Under the pieces are notes generated by a model. It did no database searches and was not told the origin of the DNA. It worked only from the letters and a program-made list of their open reading frames with translations. Positions 1 to 8,202 of a DNA stretch of 64,000 nt are shown in pieces. Position numbers and translations under genes: made by a program. Every line of letters begins with the position of its first letter. The first letter of the stretch is position 1. Source of the DNA: Geovibrio thiophilus (GTDB taxonomy: Bacteria > Chrysiogenota > Deferribacteres > Deferribacterales > Geovibrionaceae); NCBI RefSeq assembly GCF_004087915.1, contig NZ_CP035108.1, positions 2,666,001 to 2,730,000 of the forward strand, in the 5' to 3' direction.

Positions 1-457
<457 letters not shown>

Positions 458-604
458 TTATAGTTTCAGAGCCTTCAGCTCCAATTTCTTCACAGTACAC
501 GCTTTTCAGTCGATAATCAGCAGTTTTTACAAAACCTGTCCTTAAAAAACTGTTTTCACACAGCACATTCACACCCGAAAAACGTTTTTAGAACTGCTTT
601 CTGA

Positions 605-647
605 TGTATACTGTATACAGTTATAATTAAACAAAGATTTTTGTCAA
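605..647 (-). promoter_or_regulatory. Promoter and inverted-repeat operator of mdh
   Basis: On the minus strand TTGACA (642-647) and TATAAC (620-625) are 16 bases apart, a good sigma-70 promoter pointing at mdh. A perfect 7-1-7 inverted repeat, TGTATACTGTATACA (605-619), follows the -10 box and covers the likely start site. That placement suits a repressor. The same repeat with one mismatch covers the acnB promoter at 4094-4108. TGTATACA-type palindromes are typical of GntR-family operators, but no GntR gene is in the window. Confidence 0.7.
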
Positions 648-649
648 GT

Positions 650-1130
650 ATTATTGGTAACGCCGATAATAAAACATTTTTTAAATTTGATAAAGCGGAA
701 AATAGAATTTTTTGCATATAATAAGAGACAAAAAAAATACCTCAAGGTTCACCATATTTCAGAACCCTTGAAAACACCTGCTTTCATCACTAATAGCAAC
801 AGGATGCGTTCTACCCTGTTTTTCGATATGACGGTTTAAAAAAATTGCGGAGATCGCCTGAATATTCCCTTAGCGGACTTAGTATTCATACGGCAGATCC
901 GCCGATTCATTATACCAATAACCGTATCGTTTTTATCTATCAATTTTTCAAAACGGTATTTTATGAACATAAATCCATTTGAAGCATAGTGAAATGACAT
1001 ACGACCCCGCTTTAACCCTCTTTCCATACCACTCTGAATCCAATGAGTGAAGGACCTCAAACCGGATGTACATCGTTGGCTTGTTTTCAGCGCCTGAGAC
1101 TGCTTCACTCCCGCGGAGTTCGCAATGGCG
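650..1130. other. Long gap with no credible gene
   Basis: Between the mdh promoter and the first three-hairpin repeat I see no gene with a ribosome binding site or recognisable product. The short open frames here have biased, low-information sequences. Around 1099-1128 lies a short hairpin repeat with the pattern TGCTTCAC ... GTTCGCAATGG, which recurs at 1245-1276 and 61310-61346 next to three-hairpin repeats. Confidence 0.5.
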
Positions 1131-1134
1131 CCAT

Positions 1135-1226
1135 GTTCCATGGATGGAACTGCGCCGTGCGAAGCGAAGCCGCATTTACTGCGGCGCGAGCGTGTGCGTC
1201 AAACTGACAGGATGTGCAGTTCGATG
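1135..1226 (+). repeat. Three-hairpin dispersed repeat, copy 1
   Basis: Hairpin 1 has stem GTTCC/GGAAC and loop ATGGAT. The linker TGCGCCGTGCGAAGCGAAG follows. Hairpin 2 has stem CCGC/GCGG. A GCGAGCGTGTG linker leads to hairpin 3, with stem CAAACTG, loop ACAGGATGTG and an imperfect CAGTTCG arm. Loops and linkers match the other copies while stems differ between distant copies. A short TGCTTCAC/GTTCGCAATGG hairpin repeat precedes it. No protein is plausible across it. Confidence 0.8.
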
Positions 1227-1244
1227 TTATAAAAAAAGGAGAGA

Positions 1245-1276
1245 TTGATTCACCCTCTCAGGGTTCGCAATGAAGA
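1245..1276 (+). repeat. Short hairpin repeat between copies 1 and 2
   Basis: The sequence runs GATTGATTCACCC, then CTCAGGGTTCGCAATGA. The same module recurs at 61310-61346, again directly beside a three-hairpin repeat. The ends (ATTGMTTC and the complement of CGCAAT) give a weak stem. It appears to be a separate module of a mosaic intergenic repeat system. Confidence 0.5.
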
Positions 1277-1293
1277 CTAGATAAATGGAAACT

Positions 1294-1384
1294 GCTCCAT
1301 GGATGGAGCCGCGCCGTGCGAAGCGAAGCCGCATTTACTGCGGCGCGAGCGTGTGCGTCAAACTGACAGGATGTGCAGTTTGAC
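1294..1384 (+). repeat. Three-hairpin dispersed repeat, copy 2
   Basis: Hairpin 1 has stem GCTCC/GGAGC around ATGGAT. The linker GCCGTGCGAAGCGAAG follows, then hairpin 2 with stem CCGC/GCGG. Hairpin 3 is a perfect nine-base stem GTCAAACTG/CAGTTTGAC around ACAGGATGTG. It is nearly identical to copy 1, about 160 bases away, and ends six bases before the acnB terminator. Confidence 0.82.
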
Positions 1385-1389
1385 GCCAT

Positions 1390-1413
1390 AAAAAAGGAGC
1401 CCCGAAGAGCCCC
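1390..1413 (-). terminator. Rho-independent terminator of acnB
   Basis: On the minus strand GGGGCTC, a UUCG tetraloop and GGGGCTCC form a seven-pair stem closed by C-G, with two G-U wobbles, followed by six T residues. It starts about a dozen bases after the acnB stop codon. Confidence 0.75.
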
Positions 1414-1424
1414 TCAAAATCCTT

Positions 1425-3980
1425 TTAGAATGCCACTCTTTCGATGTATGAAAGCTCAAAGTCTCCCATTTTATCGAATTCAAGGTACCTGTACACCTCA
1501 GCCTGTTTCGGCTCAATCTTGCTTTTATACAGCATGAAGTATTCCGCCGGAGTGGGAAGCTCGCCCATCAGGGCGGTCACAGCCGTGAGCTCCGCGGAGC
1601 CGAGGTAAACCTGAGACTCGTCCCCGATACGGTTGGGGAAGTTCCTTGTTGACGTAGAAAGAACGTGAGCCTTGGGCTGCACTCTTCCCTGATTTCCCAT
1701 GCAGAGTGAGCAGCCGGGGATCTCGGTTCTTGCGCCCACACTTGCGTATATTGAGTAGTAGCCTTCTTCCATAAGCTGCATCTGATCCATAAGGGTCGGA
1801 GGAGTCAGCCATATTTTGGTTTTGGGATAGGCGGCGCCTTCCCAGATTTTACCTGCGGCGCGGAAGTGACCTATGTTAGTCATGCAGGAACCGATAAAGA
1901 TCTCATCTATTTTGTTCCCCGCGACTTCGCTGAGAAGCTTAACATCGTCAGGGTCGTTGGGGCATGCGAGAATCGGCTCAGTGATTTCGGCAAGGTCGAT
2001 TTCTATAACAGCCGCATATTCGGCGTTTTCGTCTCTTTCAAGAAGAACGGGATTGGCAAGCCATTTTTCAGCGTCCTCAATGCGTTTTTTCAGCGTGTCC
2101 GCATGCCTGTACCCTGCCGCAATCATCTTTTTCATCAGCGCTATGTTGCTTCTGAGAAAACCGGAAACAGACTTCTCGCTGAGCTTTATCGTACCGCCGG
2201 CGGCTGATCTTTCCGCTGTAGCATCAGTGAGTTCAAACGCCTGCTCAACAGTAAGATCAGGCAGACCTTCCATCTCAAGAATGCGTCCGTTGAAAATGTT
2301 CTTTTTATTCTGCTTGGGAACAGTAAGCAGCCCCTGCTTGATCGCCCAGTAGGGGATAGCGTTTACTGCGTCCCTGAGAGTTATGCCGGGGTTGAACTTG
2401 CCCTTGAACTTCACAAGCACGGATTCGGGAACATCAAGAGGCATAAAGCCGAGAGCGCCCGCAAAAGCGACAAGACCTGAGCCCGCAGGGAGAGAAAGCC
2501 CTATAGGGAAGCGTGTGTGAGAGTCGCCGCCTGTTCCCAGAGTATCGGGAAGAAGAAGCCTGTTAAGCCATGAGTGGATAACACCGTCACCGGGGCGAAG
2601 CGCCACGCCTTTTCTTAAGGTGACGAAATCGGGGAGAGATTTGTGCATAGCCACATCGGCTTTCTTGGGGTAAGCGGCAGTGTGGCAGAAGGACTGCATG
2701 AACATAGACGCCTGAAACTCAAGGCAGGCAAGCTCTGTGATTTCATCCCTTGTCATCGGTCCGGTGGTGTCCTGAGAGCCGACAGTTGTCATTACGGGCT
2801 CGCAAGCGGTTCCGGGAAGAACGCCTTCCACTCCGCATGCTTTTCCGATAATTTTCTGCGCAAGCGTGAAGCCCTGACCTTTTTTGGGAACAGGATTTAC
2901 CGTTGCGGTGAAGACTGTGCTTTCAGGAAGACCGAGTGCCTTGCGCGCCTTAACAGTAAGCTGGCGTCCGATGATGAGGTTCAGACGTCCGCCCGCTCTG
3001 TATTCGTCTTTTATAGTGGCGGGGCTGAGCTTGAAAGTGGAGATCACTTTGCCCGCTTCGTCCCTGACTTCGCATTTTTCTGTGTCGACTATTACAACAT
3101 CGCCGGTTTTGATATTGTTCACATCACAGATTATGGGCAAACCGCCGGAATCTTCGGTGGTGTTGAAGAAGATGGGGGCTATTACGCCGCCGAGGATAAC
3201 ACCGCCGCGTCTCTTATTGGGAACGAAAGGAATATCCTGACCTATTTTCCACATAACGGAGTTGCACGCTGATTTTCTGGATGAGCCCGTTCCTACAACA
3301 TCGCCCACGAAGCCTGCCTCAAAGCCTTCCTCACGGAATTTGTCTATAGTGGTATTACCCTGCGGCCATGAGGTTTCACCCATGGCGAGAGCATGCAGCG
3401 GAATGTCCGGACGGCTCCACGCGTGTTTAGCGGGGGAAAAATCGTCCGTGTTTGTTTCGCCGTCTGCTTTAAATATTTTCAACTTGAATGATTTTGGAAA
3501 TTCGGGCTTGGATGTGAACCACTCGGCATCCGCCCATGACTGAATAACAGCCTTGGCATTGGCGTTGGACTTGGAAAGAGCAAGCACATCTTCAAAAGAG
3601 CCGTAAATGAGTATGGTCTGCTTAAGAGCTTCGGCGGCATCAGCACCGAGTTCGGCGTCAGTGAGAAGATCCACAAGGGGTTTTACATTGTAGCCGCCGA
3701 GCATTGTTCCGAGGAAGAACACAGCATCTTTTTTTGTGATTACGGGGCATTTCACAGCGCCTTTGGCGACTCTTTCAAGCCAAGCTGCCTTGACTTCCGC
3801 AGCGGGGTCAACACCGGGAGAAACACGGTTAACTATAAGTTCCTTAAGGAAATCCGCCTGCTCCTTCGCCGGATTTTCCAGCATTTTACACACTTCTGCG
3901 GTAAATTCGGGTGACAGAGGAAGAGGAGGTATCCCCTGAGCCTTTCTTTCTTCAACATGCTTAAGATAGTCTTGCATCAT
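1425..3980 (-). CDS. acnB: Aconitate hydratase B (bifunctional with 2-methylisocitrate dehydratase in the family)
   Basis: AcnB-type aconitase, 851 residues, close to the usual length of about 860. It isomerises citrate and isocitrate through cis-aconitate in the TCA cycle; many AcnB enzymes also hydrate 2-methyl-cis-aconitate. The N-terminal HEAT-like domain begins with a YLKHVEERKAQGIPPLPLS-like segment, followed by the swivel domain and the large Fe-S domain. The three [4Fe-4S] ligands are the Cys of IGSCMTN and the two of GCSLCMGNQG in the last 160 residues. AAGGAG eight bases before the first ATG supports the start. The gene has its own promoter with an operator shared in sequence with mdh, and a terminator directly downstream. 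Identification is secure. Confidence 0.98.
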   Translation of the reverse strand: MMQDYLKHVEERKAQGIPPLPLSPEFTAEVCKMLENPAKEQADFLKELIVNRVSPGVDPAAEVKAAWLERVAKGAVKCPVITKKDAVFFLGTMLGGYNVKPLVDLLTDAELGADAAEALKQTILIYGSFEDVLALSKSNANAKAVIQSWADAEWFTSKPEFPKSFKLKIFKADGETNTDDFSPAKHAWSRPDIPLHALAMGETSWPQGNTTIDKFREEGFEAGFVGDVVGTGSSRKSACNSVMWKIGQDIPFVPNKRRGGVILGGVIAPIFFNTTEDSGGLPIICDVNNIKTGDVVIVDTEKCEVRDEAGKVISTFKLSPATIKDEYRAGGRLNLIIGRQLTVKARKALGLPESTVFTATVNPVPKKGQGFTLAQKIIGKACGVEGVLPGTACEPVMTTVGSQDTTGPMTRDEITELACLEFQASMFMQSFCHTAAYPKKADVAMHKSLPDFVTLRKGVALRPGDGVIHSWLNRLLLPDTLGTGGDSHTRFPIGLSLPAGSGLVAFAGALGFMPLDVPESVLVKFKGKFNPGITLRDAVNAIPYWAIKQGLLTVPKQNKKNIFNGRILEMEGLPDLTVEQAFELTDATAERSAAGGTIKLSEKSVSGFLRSNIALMKKMIAAGYRHADTLKKRIEDAEKWLANPVLLERDENAEYAAVIEIDLAEITEPILACPNDPDDVKLLSEVAGNKIDEIFIGSCMTNIGHFRAAGKIWEGAAYPKTKIWLTPPTLMDQMQLMEEGYYSIYASVGARTEIPGCSLCMGNQGRVQPKAHVLSTSTRNFPNRIGDESQVYLGSAELTAVTALMGELPTPAEYFMLYKSKIEPKQAEVYRYLEFDKMGDFELSYIERVAF

Positions 3981-4091
3981 AAATATTTCTCCTTAGTAGA
4001 GGTATTCTCTGCGCAGCCTCAGCTCCGCTTATTTTCACATTAATGATTCCGAACCCGCAAGCTTTCGGAGCGGAACCGTTCATAACTTAAG

Positions 4092-4129
4092 ATTGTATTC
4101 TGTATACAATTTTGAGCGCTTTTTGTCAA
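4092..4129 (-). promoter_or_regulatory. Promoter and inverted-repeat operator of acnB
   Basis: On the minus strand TTGACA (4124-4129) and TATACA (4101-4106) are spaced by 17 bases. The inverted repeat ATTGTATTCTGTATACAAT (4092-4110) overlaps the -10 hexamer completely. Its core differs by one base from the perfect palindrome at the mdh promoter. Occlusion of the -10 box predicts repression by a dimeric regulator. Confidence 0.72.
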
Positions 4130-4139
4130 AATATTTTAG

Positions 4140-4761
4140 AACATATTTTCGTATGCGCCATATATAAGCTTAAGCATAAATCAGACTCCCAGTAAATACA
4201 ATGCGAAACCCTTTAATATAAGGCGTTACCGGGCACACGCAAATGAAAACTGCGGTTACTTGTACAACGACGCATATTTAACCTGCAATAACTATCAGAA
4301 GAAATGAGAGCCTATTGTTCATAAACAGACCGAACATCAACGGAGATAAACAGTATTCGCGACATCTTTCCTTTTAATTGTAAAACAATTACCGCCTTAT
4401 ATTATATTTTAAAACCATTCAGGTATTTTAACAAAGAAAAAGATAGTGCGTTTATAATTTTTACCGGATTTTATTAGAGAAATTTTATTCATAATAAAAT
4501 TTTTGAATTTGTAGTCCAAGCTACTATAATTTTCTGCACTTTATTTAAAATGCACATCTCAAAAGCTTTCATTTTTATACAGGTTAACCGTGAAAACTAG
4601 CTCTGCCTGCAAAGAGAAACAGTAAAATGTTTCTCTTTAAACAGCAGCAACCCGTAAAAAAGCTCTGTCTGCGTATATTTAAGGAGGTAGAAAGTATTTG
4701 ATTATTTCAAACATAGTGAAATATTAGATAAGCAGACATATTTATTAAGGAGCATTCATTT
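4140..4761. other. Long AT-rich leader region before the Crp/Fnr gene
   Basis: No gene is recognisable in about 600 bases. The region holds a strong stem-loop at 4611-4638, a purine-rich AAGGAGGTAG at 4681-4690 with no open frame behind it, and the Crp/Fnr ribosome binding site AAGGAG near 4748. A TTGA-N5-TCAA sequence (4698-4710) resembles an FNR box but is one base too short between half-sites. A long 5' leader is possible. Confidence 0.4.
4611..4638. promoter_or_regulatory. Perfect 11-base inverted repeat in the leader of the Crp/Fnr gene
   Basis: The arms AAAGAGAAACA and TGTTTCTCTTT are separated by GTAAAA. No T-run follows on either strand, so it is not a textbook terminator. It lies about 125 bases before the Crp/Fnr start and could be an operator or a leader hairpin. 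Confidence 0.5.
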
Positions 4762-5460
4762 ATGGCAGGTTGTATTTGCAACAATTTTATTTCCGGTTAC
4801 CACAGTCACAGTAAAGCATGTATCGGCAGCACATGGATTTTTCAGAATCTCTCTCCTGATGAGAAATCCTCTCTCGCTTCCTTCGCCGTGAGAAAGGAGT
4901 ACAAAAAGGGCGAAGTCGTTTTTTCTCAGGGGGATACTGCGGATCAGATGTTCCTGATTAAAGCCGGGCTCGTGAAGATCTCCAAGGTCTCTGAAAACGG
5001 CAGTGAGATGATACTTGATATAAGAAAAATGGGTGACTTCATGGGTGAGCAGATATTCTGGGACGATTTTGAGTACCCCGGAACGGCGGTCTGTGTGGAA
5101 GACTCGTTCATATGCACTTTTTCAAAGAACGCTTTTGAAAAGCTGGTGCTGAGTAACCCTAACATCGGGCTTAATGTTGTTAAAAACCTCAGCAAGCATA
5201 TCGAATTTCTAAGCTCAAGAAACTGCTATCTGCTGATCAGGGATTTGAAGGAGAAGCTTTACAACCTGCTTCTGAATATAGGAAACGAGCACGGAACAAA
5301 TCACAGTGATCATTTTGAGATCAATATACATCTCAGCCACGAAGAGCTTGGATTTCTGCTCGGCGCTCACCGTGTAAGCATTACCAAAACAATGAAAGCT
5401 TTGAGAAAAACAGGATTGGTTAAAAAAGAAGGTAAAACTCTTTATGTTTACCGAAGTTAA
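4762..5460 (+). CDS. Crp/Fnr-family transcription regulator, possible Fe-S sensor
   Basis: A 232-residue Crp/Fnr regulator. A cyclic-nucleotide-binding-type beta barrel spans about residues 25-145. A long dimer helix follows, and then a C-terminal winged helix-turn-helix at about 190-228 (LSHEELGFLLGAHRVSITK). The N-terminus carries Cys4, Cys6 and Cys20, and the barrel carries Cys111 and Cys118. This is reminiscent of the three N-terminal plus one internal ligands of FNR, although the spacing differs, so oxygen or NO sensing by a cluster is possible but unproven. AAGGAG precedes the ATG. The stop is only 26 bases before the octahaem cytochrome gene on the same strand, so the two are probably one operon and the regulator may control that respiratory module. 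The effector cannot be read from the sequence. Confidence 0.9.
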   Translation: MAGCICNNFISGYHSHSKACIGSTWIFQNLSPDEKSSLASFAVRKEYKKGEVVFSQGDTADQMFLIKAGLVKISKVSENGSEMILDIRKMGDFMGEQIFWDDFEYPGTAVCVEDSFICTFSKNAFEKLVLSNPNIGLNVVKNLSKHIEFLSSRNCYLLIRDLKEKLYNLLLNIGNEHGTNHSDHFEINIHLSHEELGFLLGAHRVSITKTMKALRKTGLVKKEGKTLYVYRS

Positions 5461-5486
5461 TTTTTTCTCTGAACAGGAGGTTACGC

Positions 5487-7610
5487 ATGTTCAAACTGAA
5501 AGCTTTCATTCTGATCGTAGCAGCACTTTTTATTTTTTCATCTGACGTTTACGCGGCACAGTACCCCATAGCGGGCAAAGTGGTCAACACAGCGGAAGAG
5601 CCTATTGAAAAAATCACAGTAAAGCTGATTAATGCCAAAGATAACTCCGTTGCTGCCTCAGCAATGACAGACAAAAACGGAAACTACACCTTCAAAAATA
5701 TTATGTCCGGAACAAAGTACTTTGTACAGACAGACAAATCCGCAGACGGCAAATACATACGCGGCGGGCTGAGAATGTCGGTGGAAGCCGGAATAAACAC
5801 CGCTTCCCTCAGAAACATTCAGCTTTCCGGCAGACCGGGTGACAAGGCGGAATATGTGGGAAATAAAATCTGCATGGATTGCCATATGGACATGGATAAA
5901 AGCCACGATATGGCATCCGGTCACTCAGCATCCGCACATATGCGAATCATAATGCCCGGTCAGAAAGATGTCATTGAACCAATGAGCGGCTGGGGAGCGG
6001 ATAATGATCCGCTCGGTAAAAAAACAGGCGTTTCGGCATCTCCCCCTGACGGCAGCGACAATGACCCTGTGCCGGTAACCGCATGTACCAAAAAAGGAAT
6101 CAAAGGCTTCGCGTTCGGCGGAAATGGAAAGAACCCTTGTGTTACAGGTGTTTTTATACCCATAGCCGCCACAGTCGGCGGACAGGGTGATAAATACATT
6201 ATGCCCGGGACAGACGAGATGCACACGAATGTAGGAGTATTCAAACAGCACTATCTCGCCAAACTCAAGGATGTTCCGGCTACCTCCGGTCCCAGCTGGG
6301 AAATGTATCCTTATCCGGGCGCAGATAAGGATTTTATAATGCTTCCGCTTTATGTGGCTCAGTCTGGAACTGATTCACCGAAATTCAAGCCCTTCCGCGC
6401 AGTACGTGCCGGCGGTGCGGCCAAAGCAGTCCAGAACGACGCTGTACAAGCCTTCCGTGCCAAAGGAACAGGCAATCTCCGGAACGCATGGGTTGATCAG
6501 GGGCAGCAGTATTCACAGGCATGTGCGGGGTGCCATGTTCTCGGCATTAAGATAAAAACCGGCGGGGAAAAAGGGGTCTACACCTCCGAATTTGACTTCC
6601 TTGAATTCGGTGTCGGCTGCGAAAACTGTCACGGACCCGGCTCACAGCACACTGAAGATCCCGGAAAAAGCAAACACATAATCAATCCCGCAGCACTCAC
6701 TGCAACTGATGAAAGAGAGATATGCGCCCGCTGCCACGGACTCGCTCTGCCCGCCAGCGCCAGCCCCGCCAATGCTCTCCTTTATCCGTGGAATGATAAA
6801 TACGCAGGTTCCGTGGGTCACGGCAACTTCATAGCCGGAATCCATAAGCTCGCTGATTTTATGCCCGGGTGGGAAAACGGAAAAGGTTTCTTCAGCTGGG
6901 ACGGAGTGCACGGCAGACACCACAAGCAGCAGTCATATGAGTTTGAGCTCTCCGTACATGTAAACAACACAACCAGACCTCTGACATGCACAGCCTGTCA
7001 CTCCTCGCACAGTCTCTATCAGGGACCTGAAAACAGACGGGAAATGTCAATAGACGGAAAGGAATATAACTATCGCAACACCAAATTTAATAATAATACG
7101 GTATGCCTCGCCTGTCATGCGGAATCAGGCAGCTTTGCATCCCTCTCCAAAAATGACATTGCCCTGCTCAGCGCAGGATACGGTCAGCCCACGTTCCTAA
7201 ACGGTGATGCCAAGCCTCTCTACGAAGTCGGCGCAGCAGGAATAGGCAAGGCGCAGAACAAGACTGCCGCAGCGGTAATCAAACATATGAAGGATAAGGC
7301 AGGCATGGTCACTGCCGCCTATAACCCTTTAGATGAGTCCAATCCTGTGGGCAGATGCCAGAGCTGTCACATGCCGAATACGGGTATGATGGGCGACTAT
7401 ACTTATGATGATGATAAGACGAACTCCTCAAGAGCAATGATTGAGGGAGATGTCGTGTCTCATGTGGGTGATGTGGTGTGTCCTGCCGATGTGTATTCCA
7501 TGTTCAGAGGAGTGGAAGAGAAAAAGGCCGCACCTCTCACGAGATGGAGCAGTGTAATGCCAACCTCATGCGGTAAATGCCATAAAAGCAGCCGTTATTA
7601 TCTTAAATAA
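5487..7610 (+). CDS. Secreted octahaem cytochrome c with N-terminal beta-sandwich domain
   Basis: A 707-residue exported electron-transfer protein. A signal peptide (about 1-23, ending VYAA) is followed by a carboxypeptidase-regulatory-like beta-sandwich at about 27-115 (VVNTAEEPIEKITVKL, DKNGNYTF). Eight CxxCH haem c sites follow, at about residues 129, 346, 378, 413, 501, 540, 624 and 695. Many scattered His residues could be distal ligands. The 215-residue gap between haems 1 and 2 is Gly/Pro-rich. The N-terminal domain resembles those used for surface attachment or protein contacts. The cytochrome probably moves electrons in the periplasm or at the outer membrane. The terminal acceptor is not identifiable; metals, selenium oxyanions or nitrogen oxides are all conceivable. 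GGAGG precedes the ATG, and a strong terminator follows. Confidence 0.9.
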   Translation: MFKLKAFILIVAALFIFSSDVYAAQYPIAGKVVNTAEEPIEKITVKLINAKDNSVAASAMTDKNGNYTFKNIMSGTKYFVQTDKSADGKYIRGGLRMSVEAGINTASLRNIQLSGRPGDKAEYVGNKICMDCHMDMDKSHDMASGHSASAHMRIIMPGQKDVIEPMSGWGADNDPLGKKTGVSASPPDGSDNDPVPVTACTKKGIKGFAFGGNGKNPCVTGVFIPIAATVGGQGDKYIMPGTDEMHTNVGVFKQHYLAKLKDVPATSGPSWEMYPYPGADKDFIMLPLYVAQSGTDSPKFKPFRAVRAGGAAKAVQNDAVQAFRAKGTGNLRNAWVDQGQQYSQACAGCHVLGIKIKTGGEKGVYTSEFDFLEFGVGCENCHGPGSQHTEDPGKSKHIINPAALTATDEREICARCHGLALPASASPANALLYPWNDKYAGSVGHGNFIAGIHKLADFMPGWENGKGFFSWDGVHGRHHKQQSYEFELSVHVNNTTRPLTCTACHSSHSLYQGPENRREMSIDGKEYNYRNTKFNNNTVCLACHAESGSFASLSKNDIALLSAGYGQPTFLNGDAKPLYEVGAAGIGKAQNKTAAAVIKHMKDKAGMVTAAYNPLDESNPVGRCQSCHMPNTGMMGDYTYDDDKTNSSRAMIEGDVVSHVGDVVCPADVYSMFRGVEEKKAAPLTRWSSVMPTSCGKCHKSSRYYLK

Positions 7611-7622
7611 AACCTAAATTTA

Positions 7623-7658
7623 CGCGCTGTCCGCCCTCCTTCGGGCAGCGCGCCTTTT
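7623..7658 (+). terminator. Terminator of the cytochrome operon
   Basis: CGCGCTG (7623-7629) pairs with CAGCGCG (7646-7652), with an inner CCC/GGG pairing around a TTC-containing loop, followed by CCTTTTATT. It lies 13 bases after the cytochrome stop. Confidence 0.8.
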
Positions 7659-7736
7659 ATTACCTTATGCACAGTGTGATGTTAAGTATGAGATTCAGAA
7701 AGACACAGCGACGTTCACAGCTCTCTGACATAGCAA

Positions 7737-7825
7737 CTCCACGGATGGAGCTGCGCCGTGCGGAGCGAAGACCTGTCTTGCAGGGCGTGAGCGTATATAC
7801 AAAATTTCCATGGAAGGCAAATTTT
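7737..7825 (+). repeat. Three-hairpin dispersed repeat, copy 3 (first of a tandem pair)
   Basis: Hairpin 1 is CTCC/GGAG around ACGGAT. The linker GCGCCGTGCGGAGCGAAG follows. Hairpin 2 has stem CCTG/CAGG. Hairpin 3 has stem AAAATTT/AAATTTT around CCATGGAAGGC, a stem and loop unlike those of copies 1 and 2. A second copy follows within 20 bases. Confidence 0.75.
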
Positions 7826-7842
7826 GGATTATCAAGACAAGA

Positions 7843-7920
7843 CACTGCGCCGTGCGGAGCGAAGACCTGTCTTACAGGGCGTGAGCGTATATACAAAATT
7901 TCCATGGAAGGCAAATTTTA
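7843..7920 (+). repeat. Three-hairpin dispersed repeat, copy 4 (hairpin 1 missing)
   Basis: Nearly identical to copy 3 from the CTGCGCCGTGCGGAGCGAAG linker to the end, but without hairpin 1. One base differs in the hairpin 2 loop (CTTGC versus CTTAC). It ends ten bases before the stop of the small HTH gene and separates the cytochrome operon from the XRE/S8 cassette. Confidence 0.75.
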
Positions 7921-7929
7921 AGCGGTAAG

Positions 7930-8187
7930 TCAGTAAAAATCTATATTCATTGAATTCCTTTTCTGCACAAACTCCGCTATGCTCTGTTTCGCTATGCGCC
8001 AGTGCCCCTTGCCATCTGTCCGTGTATTCCAAGCAGGAAGCTCCACCCGCCAGATCCATCTTTTAACAGTAAGGGGGTTCACCTGAAGAATCTCAGCCGC
8101 CTGTGACACAGATAAAAAACCGTGCGGTATCTTCGCCAGTTCCTCTTTTATACTTTTTTCCTCCCACTCAAGCTCCCTGTACACCAT
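7930..8187 (-). CDS. Small helix-turn-helix (excisionase/MerR-like) DNA-binding protein
   Basis: An 85-residue protein with a helix-turn-helix of the excisionase/MerR-like type (HTH_17 style) at about residues 24-75. The recognition segment is LSVSQAAEILQVNPLTVKRW, followed by a wing with GHWRIAKQSI. The N-terminal 20 residues are charged and helical. It is transcribed divergently from the XRE gene across a 107-base region rich in small palindromes, so both may regulate that region. It could be a recombination directionality factor left from a mobile element, but no integrase is present; a transcription regulator is equally possible. The start at 8187 is the only ATG upstream of the domain, and no strong Shine-Dalgarno sequence is visible. 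Confidence 0.75.
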   Translation of the reverse strand: MVYRELEWEEKSIKEELAKIPHGFLSVSQAAEILQVNPLTVKRWIWRVELPAWNTRTDGKGHWRIAKQSIAEFVQKRNSMNIDFY

Positions 8188-8202
8188 CCGCCTCCATAAT
8201 CA

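Noticed and set aside
836-1248. Short open frames across the repeat region before acnB
   Set aside because: They run through the three-hairpin repeat, and the resulting peptides (ELRRAKRSR-type) recur wherever the repeat occurs, so they come from the repeat.
2643-3272. Open frame of 209 codons on the plus strand opposite acnB
   Set aside because: It is antisense to the highly conserved aconitase, has no ribosome binding site and its residues look like a complement shadow of a GC-rich coding gene.
4698-4710. FNR-type box upstream of the Crp/Fnr gene
   Set aside because: TTGA and TCAA are separated by five bases instead of six, so it does not match the FNR consensus; kept only as a remark.
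7737-7920. CRISPR-like array of repeats
   Set aside because: Only two units, nearly identical throughout, with no unique spacers and no cas genes anywhere in the window.
7660-7921. Two opposite 84-codon frames over the tandem repeats
   Set aside because: Both contain the same peptide twice because the DNA is a tandem repeat; no start signals are present.
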